Assembly: GCA_002723015.1 (NCBI GenBank)
Contig: PBNG01000006.1
Span: 37,484 to 51,376 of the forward strand
DNA length: 13,893 nucleotides
From: Roseibacillus sp.
GTDB lineage: Bacteria; Verrucomicrobiota; Verrucomicrobiae; Verrucomicrobiales; Akkermansiaceae
Reading direction: 5' to 3'
The notes beneath the pieces are model-generated. The model was given only the letters and a program-made list of their open reading frames with translations. It searched no databases and had not been told where the DNA came from. Of this stretch, positions 7,359 to 13,893 are shown one piece after another. How positions within the stretch are numbered: position 1 is the stretch's first letter; the number at the start of each line of letters is the position of its first letter. A program made the position numbers and the translations under genes.

Positions 7359-8726
7359 ATGTCTAAGTCGTCCATGGAGCTGTTCCGCTGTCCCACTTGT
7401 GGCAAACTCGTGGCGTTGGAGCCTGGCGTCGAGCGGGTCTGCATAAAATGTGGATATGAATTTGCCAGATCTGTTGCCATCACTCCTCGTGTGGAAGGCC
7501 AACGGGTAGCCCGTGCCGACGGACAAATGGTCCAGCGCGATATTGCTACTCGTGAGACTTCGAAGGATCGGATTACTCCTGTCGATCCGGCCGCGAGGAA
7601 TCCAACTGCTGCGGGAGAATCCAAGGTATCGACCTCATCGGAGCACTCTGAGGATTCTGTAAGTGAGATAAAACCTAGGCGAAATACGAAGAAGCGAAAT
7701 AGTCCTTACTTCGGGCCTCTCGTGCACCTTGGAGGGTGGACTGCCGTAGTTATGTTGATTGTCATCGGAGTGAAGCTGCGGACAGACAGAGTGGATTCGG
7801 AGGTTGCAGGTGGAGAGAAAGGAAGTGCGAGGGTGGGTGCTGCCATGGAGGAGGAAATCCAACGGTTCCTTGCGCGGGAGCTCCCTTCGGTAAGGGGGAC
7901 CCTACTGGAATACTTGGATGAATCGAACTGGGCTGGTCGCGCCCAGTTCGTCAGCAATGCGGCAGATATTGCTCCGAAAATGCAGCGCCATTACCGTGGT
8001 AGCGGCATGTGGAGGGGAAGCCCCGGAAGCATTGTGATGCCAATGAGTGCCAACGTGATCACGGTTCCTGACCGCAACCCCATGATTGAGATGCTCTTCC
8101 GGGTAGAGCCTCCCCGGCGAGCGCCGGGAGGTGAGTCAGGTCGCAATGCGGCGGACGAATCCTATGTGCGGGAGGTAGTCTTTGTCCGGGAGAGCAACAG
8201 ATGGAAAATCGATTGGGAGTCCCTCGTACGGTATTCTCCCCAATCCTGGCCATTGTTCTATTCCGGCGCCGAGGGTAGCGATCAATCGGGAGAGTTCAGA
8301 CTCTTTGTGAAACTTATCACCACGCGGCTTGAGGAAGGAGCACCCGTGATGGTCCTGAAGTTTTTTCAGCCCAGGGAAGAAGCTGAGGAGATGTGGAGCC
8401 AGGATTCGCCCCCCGTCGTTGTCAGGAAAGACTCTGCCAGCGGCAAGCGACTTCTCAAAATTCTAGACCGTGATGCCAGCGGATCACTTCCGGGGGAGCC
8501 CCGGCTCTGGCACCGCGATCCCGAGGATGTCCGTCGGGTCAGGGTAAGGCTGAGCTGGAAAATGGGGGAAGATGAACAGCGTTACCTCGCGGTCGACAAG
8601 GTTCTTGCTGCAAACTGGTTTTCCAGCGCGTATGCAGGAGAATTACTTCCGACGCCTTTTTCAGGGGCGAGTGAGTCGTCCGAAAATGAGGTAATCATGG
8701 ATCGGACGGGTGACACGGCAGAATGA
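7359..8726 (+). CDS. Zinc-ribbon single-pass membrane protein, second of three paralogs, function unknown
   Basis: The 455-residue protein opens with a zinc ribbon: CPTCG (Cys11, Cys14) and CIKCG (Cys28, Cys31), a CxxC-13-CxxC spacing. A hydrophilic linker follows, ending in a basic patch (RRNTKKRNS), and then one membrane helix (about 121-138, WTAVVMLIVIGV). The basic side points inward, so the C-terminal domain of about 316 residues should be outside. That domain has a helix with AQFVSNAADIAPKMQRHY (195 onward), WKIDWES (Asp285-Trp286) and a closing segment from Val394 to Trp420. These anchors match its two neighbours. An extra 20 residues or so lie between the anchors compared with them. 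The start ATG at 7359 places the first cysteine at residue 11. No function can be assigned; a sensory or envelope-assembly role is only a guess. Confidence 0.82.
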   Translation: MSKSSMELFRCPTCGKLVALEPGVERVCIKCGYEFARSVAITPRVEGQRVARADGQMVQRDIATRETSKDRITPVDPAARNPTAAGESKVSTSSEHSEDSVSEIKPRRNTKKRNSPYFGPLVHLGGWTAVVMLIVIGVKLRTDRVDSEVAGGEKGSARVGAAMEEEIQRFLARELPSVRGTLLEYLDESNWAGRAQFVSNAADIAPKMQRHYRGSGMWRGSPGSIVMPMSANVITVPDRNPMIEMLFRVEPPRRAPGGESGRNAADESYVREVVFVRESNRWKIDWESLVRYSPQSWPLFYSGAEGSDQSGEFRLFVKLITTRLEEGAPVMVLKFFQPREEAEEMWSQDSPPVVVRKDSASGKRLLKILDRDASGSLPGEPRLWHRDPEDVRRVRVRLSWKMGEDEQRYLAVDKVLAANWFSSAYAGELLPTPFSGASESSENEVIMDRTGDTAE

Positions 8727-8775
8727 ATTGGAGTTGTGCTCTCCTTACGTATCCTTTTTGCTCCTCCCCGAGCTG

Positions 8776-9876
8776 ATGGCTGATGATCCTTCCCCGCCAA
8801 ATGAACCTCCGAGAGGTATTCCCAAGGGAATGCGGGTGGAGCGGAGTGGCTCGGCGAAAAGAGCAGTCTCGCGATTAACTCTTTTTCTCAAGAAGCGTGA
8901 GATCCCCGACGCCGTGGCGTCCGAGAAAGGATCAGGTGCGGTCGGTCTGAAGGGGCAGTTACCCCGTCTTGAGCCCGCTAAGAAGTTGGAGAAGCCAGGC
9001 AAGCCTGTTGATGCAGGATGGGGTGAGGCGGAGGTGGCCCAGCATGGTCCACGGATGGTGTTATGGGCTCTCGCGCTGGTAGTTCCCGTGCTGGCGATCG
9101 TCACGGCATTCGTTCTGATTACGGATGAGCGCCCTGAGAAGCCTTTCGCGAGTGAGCTCAATTTCAACTTCAACCTGGTCGAAGAGGATAATTTGGACCT
9201 CTCTGGTCCCACGGCGTGGTTTGAAGAGGACCCTCATGCCAGTTACGTGGGCGCAATTGATATCCTTGATCGCTTGAATCAATCCGGAGAGGTTGCCCAT
9301 GAGGTGTTTCGGCGGCAGGACTTCGCGATGGAGGAAATCACGAATCATGGCCTGGGATGGAACTCTGAGTTTATGACGGCTGATCCTCGAACCTTCAAGT
9401 GGACTGTTGCTGACACCAATAATGTCGGATTTCTCGTGCTGGAAGGTTTGCGAAGGGACCAGAGCGTCTTTCGGTCCTATTTTGTGGACTCCTCGGAAGG
9501 ACTGAGGATGGACTGGGCCGCTTCAACTGGATGGGGGGAAGTTCCCCCCGCTGATTTGTCCTCTGCGCTGGAGAAGCGCGAAGTGATGATTCGCTGTACT
9601 CTCGACAAGCAACCTCATTTCGACAGCAAGGTGGACGGGAGCCGATCGTGGTTTCTTATCATCCTTCCCGGATCCGAAAAGCAACTCTGGGGATTTGCAC
9701 CCGCAGGCTCACCTCTTGACCGTGACCTTCTTGAATTATTCAACTTCGGAAAATTTTTCCTCGATCGTGAGCAGGATGTCCGGGTGGCTGTCCAGGTAGG
9801 GAAGGGAGAAGGAACACTGAAAGAGAATCAGGTTGAGATTATTGAGCTTCTGGCCGGCGAGTGGGTTCTTCCCTGA
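8776..9876 (+). CDS. Single-pass membrane protein, third of three paralogs, function unknown
   Basis: The 366-residue protein begins with a Pro-rich, basic, low-complexity cytoplasmic N-terminus (1-93). One membrane helix follows (about 94-115, MVLWALALVVPVLAIVTAFV), then a C-terminal domain of about 250 residues. That domain carries LRMDWAAS (Asp246-Trp247) and ends in a DVRVAV...GEW pattern (Val335 to Trp363), three residues before the stop. The Asp-to-Val interval of 89 residues is identical to that in the first paralog. ATG at 8776 is chosen; a GTG at 8710 in the same frame would overlap the preceding gene and add 22 residues of unlike character. It is 49 bases after the second paralog and is the last gene of the run. 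No catalytic motif is visible. Confidence 0.8.
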   Translation: MADDPSPPNEPPRGIPKGMRVERSGSAKRAVSRLTLFLKKREIPDAVASEKGSGAVGLKGQLPRLEPAKKLEKPGKPVDAGWGEAEVAQHGPRMVLWALALVVPVLAIVTAFVLITDERPEKPFASELNFNFNLVEEDNLDLSGPTAWFEEDPHASYVGAIDILDRLNQSGEVAHEVFRRQDFAMEEITNHGLGWNSEFMTADPRTFKWTVADTNNVGFLVLEGLRRDQSVFRSYFVDSSEGLRMDWAASTGWGEVPPADLSSALEKREVMIRCTLDKQPHFDSKVDGSRSWFLIILPGSEKQLWGFAPAGSPLDRDLLELFNFGKFFLDREQDVRVAVQVGKGEGTLKENQVEIIELLAGEWVLP

Positions 9877-9929
9877 ACTGCTCGAGAGGTCCCCGGGGCC
9901 CTGCTCAGTTGATCAAGATGAAGATCTCT

Positions 9930-10865
9930 CTATCTGAGCTCCAGAGCCCTCGTGAGAGATCTGCGCATGATCGACAATGGTTGGTTTCCAGGAAACCAGA
10001 GCTCGAACGCGAGGGCTCCCTGATGGAGTAGAAGCGAGCAGCCGTTTGCTGACCGGGCGCCAATCCGGGTCGCCTCTTGCAAAAGGCGGGTCTGGGCGGG
10101 GTTGTATATCGTGTCATAAACCAGATGGTGAGGCTGAAGGCACGATGAAGGTAATGGCGATGGGTCAGATCGTTGGAGCCCAACCGACGTGGTATTCACG
10201 ATAAGGTCAATCTGATCGGACTCGGCAAGGATCTCAGGAGAGTCGAGGGAAAAGGACTTGATGCGCTCACCGGGTCCTTCAAGACGCTCGCTCTCAAGAT
10301 AGGGACGAAGCTCTGTGGCAAGAGATTCGGCTTTGTCGACGGTTCGGTTTACGAGAATCAGTTTTTCGCATCCTTCCCGGACGCATTGTGCTGCGATGGC
10401 CCTTCCAGCTCCTCCCCCGGCTCCTACCACCATGATGCGAAGGTCCTTCACGTCGACAAGAAATTCCTCGTGAATGGCGCGTACGAAACCGGGTCCGTCC
10501 GTGTTGAATGCAAGTTTCCGGTCGCCGTCGAAAAGCATGGTGTTAGCGGCCCCCAGCATGGCTGATCCCTCATCGACCTCATCGGCGGCGGAGAGAGCTT
10601 CAAACTTGTGTGGCACGGTGACATTGGCACCAACGAAATCAAGGTCGGCGAGGCGATCGAGCGCCTCGGCTACTCTTCCGGGAGGAACCTCAAGCCGAAT
10701 GTAACGGGCTCCGCTTTCTGCCTGATCGAGGGCATCCTGATGAAGCTGAGGTGAGAGCGAATGTGCGACAGGATATCCAAGGACGGCAAGGCGTGCAGGG
10801 TGGCCGCTAGCCTCATCCAGCGAGGAGCGACTGGCAAGATCGTCAAGGGTGTAGACTTCCTTCAT
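9930..10865 (-). CDS. aroE: Shikimate dehydrogenase (NADP+)
   Basis: AroE reduces 3-dehydroshikimate to shikimate with NADPH, the fourth step of aromatic amino acid biosynthesis, in the cytoplasm. The 311-residue protein has every expected motif. They are the substrate pocket GYPVAHSLSP (30-39), NVTVPHK with catalytic Lys87, AANT (106-109), NTDG with catalytic Asp123, the dinucleotide loop GAGGGAG (148-154) followed by NRT, then NTTSVG, YDTIYNP and GCSLLLHQGALAFELW near the end. The N-terminus is about 20 residues longer than E. coli AroE (272). The ATG overlaps the gltX stop as ATGA, and an AGGA lies five bases upstream, one of the few recognisable ribosome binding sites here. It is translated from the gltX message. 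Confidence 0.97.
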   Translation of the reverse strand: MKEVYTLDDLASRSSLDEASGHPARLAVLGYPVAHSLSPQLHQDALDQAESGARYIRLEVPPGRVAEALDRLADLDFVGANVTVPHKFEALSAADEVDEGSAMLGAANTMLFDGDRKLAFNTDGPGFVRAIHEEFLVDVKDLRIMVVGAGGGAGRAIAAQCVREGCEKLILVNRTVDKAESLATELRPYLESERLEGPGERIKSFSLDSPEILAESDQIDLIVNTTSVGLQRSDPSPLPSSCLQPHHLVYDTIYNPAQTRLLQEATRIGARSANGCSLLLHQGALAFELWFPGNQPLSIMRRSLTRALELR

Positions 10866-12190
10866 CTGTTTCCTGCTCTGCCTGCAAGTTCCTGAGTCAG
10901 AATTGTGACCCGCCGAATGGACTCTTCTTTGCCGAGGATGGCAAGCATCTCATTGAGCCCTGGTCCTCCGGAGCGCTGAGAAAGGGCCACTCTGAGAGGA
11001 AACATGAGCTTTCCGGGTTTAATCCCATGTGCGTCGGCGGTAAGCTTGATCGCATCCTCAGCCCGGGACCAGTCGGTGATTCCGCACATGCGGGAGGCAA
11101 GCTCACCCAGAAGAACTGGAACCTCATCCTTTGTCCGGAGCTTGGACATGATCTCCTCGTCGGCCGGGGGTAGTTCAAGGTAGAAGGTGATCATACCTGC
11201 GACCTCGGAAAGGGTCTGCACTTTTTCCTGCACACTGGCTGCCATGGCCTCATAGTCTTCGGTGACGGGGAGTCCTGATGCTGTGACGTGGGGCTTCGCT
11301 GCGGAGGCGAATTCCGAGGGAGAAAGCGCCATGAGATGCTGCTGGTTGAGCCATTGGCACTTATCCCAGTCGAAGCGTGATGGAGAGCGGTTGACGCCTT
11401 CCAGCGAGAACCTTTCCACCAGTTCAGCGAGGGAAAAGATTTCGTCGTCATCCTTCGGCGACCATCCGAGCAGAGCGATGAAATTGCTGACCGCCGAGGG
11501 GAGAAATCCTCGTTCCCCGTATTCGTGGACGGCGGCTCCCTGGTCTCGCTTTGACATCTTGCTTCCATCCGCGTTCAGGATAAGAGGAATATGGGCATAA
11601 GCAGGAGGGGCCTCTCCGAGGGCCTCAAATAGTTGCAGGTGCTTGGGGGTATTCATGAGGTGGTCCTCGCCGCGGATGACATGGCTCATTTTCATATCGA
11701 TATCGTCCACAACATTAACAAAGTGAAAGACGAAGGAGCCATCCGAGCGCCTGATCACCATGTCGGGCGTATTGGACTCATCCTGATAGTCGATTGTAAC
11801 GTCTCCACATACGAGGTCTCTCACCGTCACAGGCTTGCGCTCAAACCTGAAACGCCAGGCGCCATCGTCCTTGTAAACTCTTCCCGCCGCACGAAGTTTT
11901 TCGAACCAGCTCTCATAAATCTCCGTCCGCTCAGATTGAAAGTAAGGGCCATATTCGCCGCCCTGCTCGTGCCCTTCGTCCCAGTCGAGTCCAAGCCATC
12001 GCACGCCACTGAAGATCGCGTCCCGAGCCTCGCTGGTGTTCCGCATCTCGTCCGTATCTTCAACCCGCAGAATAAACCTGCCTCCATGTTTACGGGCAAA
12101 AAGCCAGTTGAAGAGTGCAGTTCGTGCCCCGCCGACGTGGAGATACCCCGTCGGAGAAGGGGCAAAGCGCGTACGAACTGGTCCTGACAT
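10862..12190 (-). CDS. gltX: Glutamyl-tRNA synthetase, compact form
   Basis: This class I aminoacyl-tRNA synthetase charges tRNA-Glu. It has the HIGH-type signature PSPTGYLHVGGAR (HVGG at 18-21), FILRVEDTD, NVVDDIDMKMSHVIRGEDHL, the KMSKR loop (211-215) and a helical anticodon-binding region (about 310-442). At 442 residues it is shorter than usual (about 470-500). The gap lies after VYK (105-107). There DDGAWRFRF follows directly, where most GluRS have a roughly 35-40 residue zinc-binding or zinc-like subdomain with YxCxCT and YDGRCR. The anticodon domain rules out the shorter Glu-Q-tRNA synthetase paralog. ATG at 12190 is chosen over the adjacent TTG at 12193. A TATACG box six bases upstream suggests a leaderless message, and aroE overlaps its end by four bases. 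Confidence 0.97.
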   Translation of the reverse strand: MSGPVRTRFAPSPTGYLHVGGARTALFNWLFARKHGGRFILRVEDTDEMRNTSEARDAIFSGVRWLGLDWDEGHEQGGEYGPYFQSERTEIYESWFEKLRAAGRVYKDDGAWRFRFERKPVTVRDLVCGDVTIDYQDESNTPDMVIRRSDGSFVFHFVNVVDDIDMKMSHVIRGEDHLMNTPKHLQLFEALGEAPPAYAHIPLILNADGSKMSKRDQGAAVHEYGERGFLPSAVSNFIALLGWSPKDDDEIFSLAELVERFSLEGVNRSPSRFDWDKCQWLNQQHLMALSPSEFASAAKPHVTASGLPVTEDYEAMAASVQEKVQTLSEVAGMITFYLELPPADEEIMSKLRTKDEVPVLLGELASRMCGITDWSRAEDAIKLTADAHGIKPGKLMFPLRVALSQRSGGPGLNEMLAILGKEESIRRVTILTQELAGRAGNR

Positions 12191-12196
12191 CAATCC

Positions 12197-12226
12197 CGTA
12201 TAGGGTGGGCGATACTACCCAGTCAA
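12197..12226 (-). promoter_or_regulatory. Predicted gltX-aroE promoter
   Basis: On the minus strand TTGACT (12226-12221), an 18-base spacer and TATACG (12202-12197) form a good sigma-70 type promoter, with five and four matches to the consensus hexamers. Only six bases separate the -10 box from the ATG. The expected transcription start, about seven bases beyond it, therefore falls on the A of the start codon. No Shine-Dalgarno exists there, consistent with leaderless translation. Confidence 0.5.
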
Positions 12227-12308
12227 CCGTAGCGCGACTTATCCTGCCGGGCCCAAGGATGCAGGATGCGGATTCTGCATGGACTCCTCCTTATTCGGCA
12301 GATTTACA

Positions 12309-12347
12309 GTTGACCCTGAATTGCTCACTCGTGACCGTTGACCATGA
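12309..12347 (+). repeat. Direct repeat pair GTTGACCnTGA before the symporter gene
   Basis: GTTGACCCTGA (12309-12319) recurs as GTTGACCATGA (12337-12347), ten of eleven bases identical and 28 bases apart. A shorter GTGACC lies between them. The second copy covers the start codon of the symporter gene. The spacing is close to three helical turns, so it could be a regulator site, but a chance repeat is possible. Confidence 0.25.
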
Positions 12348-13714
12348 TGAAAAAGATCAGGCCCCATTGGCAGATTCTTGGCGCACTGGTGCTGGCGACG
12401 CTGGTAGCACTAGTGCTTCGATCCATTGATGCGCAGGCGGAGGGAGGATTGATCATGGGATTTGTGGGCACCTGCAAGTTTCTCGGAACGATTTTCATGA
12501 ATCTGCTGAAGATGATTATCGTACCCTTAATCTTGTCCTCCGTCGTGGCAGGGATCGCGGGGCTTGGAGGCATGTCCGGTTTCGGCCGGCTTCTTGGGAA
12601 AACGGCAGGATTCTATGCCCTCACCAGCCTGTGCGCTATCATCGTGGGGTTGGTTCTGGTAAATGTGATTGCTCCGGGCATTGGGGCGGATGGAAAACCT
12701 AATACCGAAATCAGGGCAGCTTTCGAGAATGAGGGTCAGCAGGCCAGTGAGGCAGCGCTCGCCAAGGTCAATTCGGCGCAGGCACGTTCAGCAGAGATCG
12801 GTACAGGGACGGGAGGATTATTCGCCATGCTGGCAGACTTCGCCCTGCGGATGATCCCGGTCAACGTAGTGGAGGCCGCGGCCAACAATGGACAGATGCT
12901 TGGACTCATCTTCTTCAGTGTGCTCTTCGCCATAGCCATTGCGCGTCTGCCCGCGTCTCAGGGCCAGTCCCTGCGGGAGTTCTTCCAGGCCTTCAATGAC
13001 GTCATGATCCTGCTGACGCGGTGGATCATGGCCCTCGCTCCCCTTGGGGTCTTTGGCCTTCTTGTGCCGGTTGTTTATCAGTCAGGAGGTCAGATCTTTC
13101 TCGTCCTTGGGAAGTACTTCGCAACCGTCTTGGCGGCCTTGCTCATCCACTTTGTCGTGATCATGCCTCTCATTCTCCGCTACGTGGGAAAGGTAAGTCC
13201 GCTGGCCCATTTCAAGGCCATGCGAACCGCGCTGCTCACCGCGTTCTCGACAGCTTCCTCGTCTGCGACCCTGCCGGTGACCATGCGCTGCATTCAGGAC
13301 AATGCCGGGGTCTCCAAGAAAACCGCCAGTTTCACCTTGCCACTGGGCGCCACGGTGAACATGGACGGAACGGCGCTGTATGAGTGCGTGGCGGTCATCT
13401 TCGTAGCCCAGGTGGTGGGGTTTCAGATGGATCTCGCCCAGCAATTCGTTGTGGTGCTTGCTGCCTTGCTCACTAGCGTGGGGGTAGCCGGCATTCCCTC
13501 TGCGAGCCTGGTTGCGATCTTCATCATCCTGAAGAATTCGGGTGTCCCCGGGGCAGAAGCGGCAATCGTGGCCCTTCTTGCTGTAGACCGGCTTCTCGAT
13601 ATGAGCCGGACTGCGGTGAATGTGCTTGGTGATTCCTGTGCTGCCGTGGTGGTGGCTCGCAGTGAGGGAGAAAAGGGTATTCTGGATACGGGGAAAGAAC
13701 CTATCAAGGCCTGA
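12344..13714 (+). CDS. Dicarboxylate/acidic amino acid:cation symporter (DAACS, SLC1-like)
   Basis: This 456-residue polytopic inner-membrane transporter belongs to the glutamate transporter fold, which couples uptake of glutamate, aspartate or C4-dicarboxylates to Na+ or H+. Diagnostic regions are hairpin 1 with [14 protein letters not shown] (300 onward), TM7 with NMDGT (339-343, sodium site), hairpin 2 with GVAGIPSAS, and TM8 with Asp415, Asp419, Arg422, Asn426 and Asp430 in [16 protein letters not shown]. Arg422 matches the GltPh residue that binds the substrate side-chain carboxylate, so an acidic substrate is likely. A charged loop of about 45 residues lies in the N-terminal half. The start is the tandem ATG at 12344; an in-frame TTG at 12338 is less likely. 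The gene is divergent from gltX and no Shine-Dalgarno is visible. Confidence 0.94.
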   Translation: MMKKIRPHWQILGALVLATLVALVLRSIDAQAEGGLIMGFVGTCKFLGTIFMNLLKMIIVPLILSSVVAGIAGLGGMSGFGRLLGKTAGFYALTSLCAIIVGLVLVNVIAPGIGADGKPNTEIRAAFENEGQQASEAALAKVNSAQARSAEIGTGTGGLFAMLADFALRMIPVNVVEAAANNGQMLGLIFFSVLFAIAIARLPASQGQSLREFFQAFNDVMILLTRWIMALAPLGVFGLLVPVVYQSGGQIFLVLGKYFATVLAALLIHFVVIMPLILRYVGKVSPLAHFKAMRTALLTAFSTASSSATLPVTMRCIQDNAGVSKKTASFTLPLGATVNMDGTALYECVAVIFVAQVVGFQMDLAQQFVVVLAALLTSVGVAGIPSASLVAIFIILKNSGVPGAEAAIVALLAVDRLLDMSRTAVNVLGDSCAAVVVARSEGEKGILDTGKEPIKA

Positions 13715-13750
13715 GGCCTGCCGCCTCCGCGTTGATGGGCGACAAAGTAG

Positions 13751-13777
13751 AAAGGGGAGCCTTACGGCTCCCCCTTT
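13751..13777. terminator. Bidirectional terminator hairpin between convergent genes
   Basis: AAAGGGGAGCC (13751-13761), the loop TTAC, and GGCTCCCCCTTT (13766-13777) form a GC-rich stem with a single bulged C and A/T-rich ends. It lies 37 bases after the symporter stop and about 30 bases after the stop of the minus-strand gene entering from the right. It therefore probably ends transcription from both sides. The T-tracts are short. Confidence 0.75.
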
Positions 13778-13808
13778 GATAATCTTGTATGGAATTCAGG
13801 TTCTCAGA

Positions 13809-13893
13809 CTAGAAACCGAACCCAACACCGACGCCAGCGTAAGTCTGGTCACCGAGGTCGTCGGAAAAGGTCGTGGTAATGTGAGGTGAAATT
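13809..13893 (-). CDS. C-terminal end of a probable outer-membrane beta-barrel protein (partial)
   Basis: On the minus strand one frame is open from the right edge to a TAG at 13811-13809 and encodes 27 residues ending TYAGVGVGFGF. Alternating hydrophobic and small residues with a C-terminal Phe are the hallmark of the last strand of outer-membrane barrels, the BAM recognition signal. The preceding turn, FSDDLGDQT, is Asp-rich like an extracellular loop. The rest of the gene is outside the window, so no family is named. The terminator hairpin sits just downstream. Confidence 0.6.
   Translation of the reverse strand, partial: ISPHITTTFSDDLGDQTYAGVGVGFGF

Noticed and set aside
9875..9913. Near-palindrome AACTG...GGTCCCCGGGGCC...CAGTT between the convergent trio and aroE
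   Set aside because: The core has no loop and contains a mismatch, and neither strand has a T-run. It is not convincing as an intrinsic terminator.
11633..12187. Long plus-strand open frame opposite gltX
   Set aside because: It lies entirely antisense to a gene with all GluRS motifs and shows no recognisable domain; a shadow of the high-GC coding strand.
13621..13889. Plus-strand open frame running past the symporter stop toward the right edge
   Set aside because: It overlaps the end of the symporter gene, crosses the terminator hairpin and opposes the barrel-like C-terminus, with no domain features.

Overview
This window looks like a core chromosomal segment of a Verrucomicrobia-type bacterium; that assignment is an inference. 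It rests on the compact glutamyl-tRNA synthetase without the usual zinc-binding insert, on gene starts that mostly lack a Shine-Dalgarno sequence, on single-pass membrane proteins with a zinc ribbon or long disordered N-terminus, and on moderate-to-high GC. No phage, transposon, CRISPR or RNA gene was recognised. Coding density is high and no gap exceeds 300 bases.

Layout. Positions 1-73 may hold the last codons of a membrane protein. A strong minus-strand terminator (133-162) follows the minus-strand Bax-inhibitor-1 family gene (193-915). After a divergent intergenic region, the plus strand carries a Rep/UvrD-type helicase (1097-3088). Next comes a tight run that reads as one operon: an A-type Fe-S carrier (3188-3547), an HscB-like J-protein that overlaps it by one base (3547-4113), an HscA-like Hsp70 (4162-5946), and three single-pass membrane proteins with C-terminal domains predicted outside the membrane (6009-7271, 7359-8726, 8776-9876). 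On the minus strand, gltX (12190-10862) and aroE (10865-9930) overlap by four bases. They run convergently toward the trio. A DAACS-family acidic amino acid/dicarboxylate symporter (12344-13714) is divergent from gltX. It ends at a bidirectional hairpin, beyond which the last codons of a probable outer-membrane beta-barrel protein enter from the right on the minus strand.

How the genes work together. IscA, HscB and HscA form the chaperone and carrier branch of Fe-S cluster maturation. The scaffold IscU, the desulfurase IscS and ferredoxin are not in this window. The three membrane proteins downstream are the least explained part. They appear to be tandem divergent paralogs: each has a variable cytoplasmic N-terminus, one membrane helix and a C-terminal domain with two Trp anchors at similar spacing. 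I do not recognise their function. GluRS and AroE are ordinary housekeeping enzymes.
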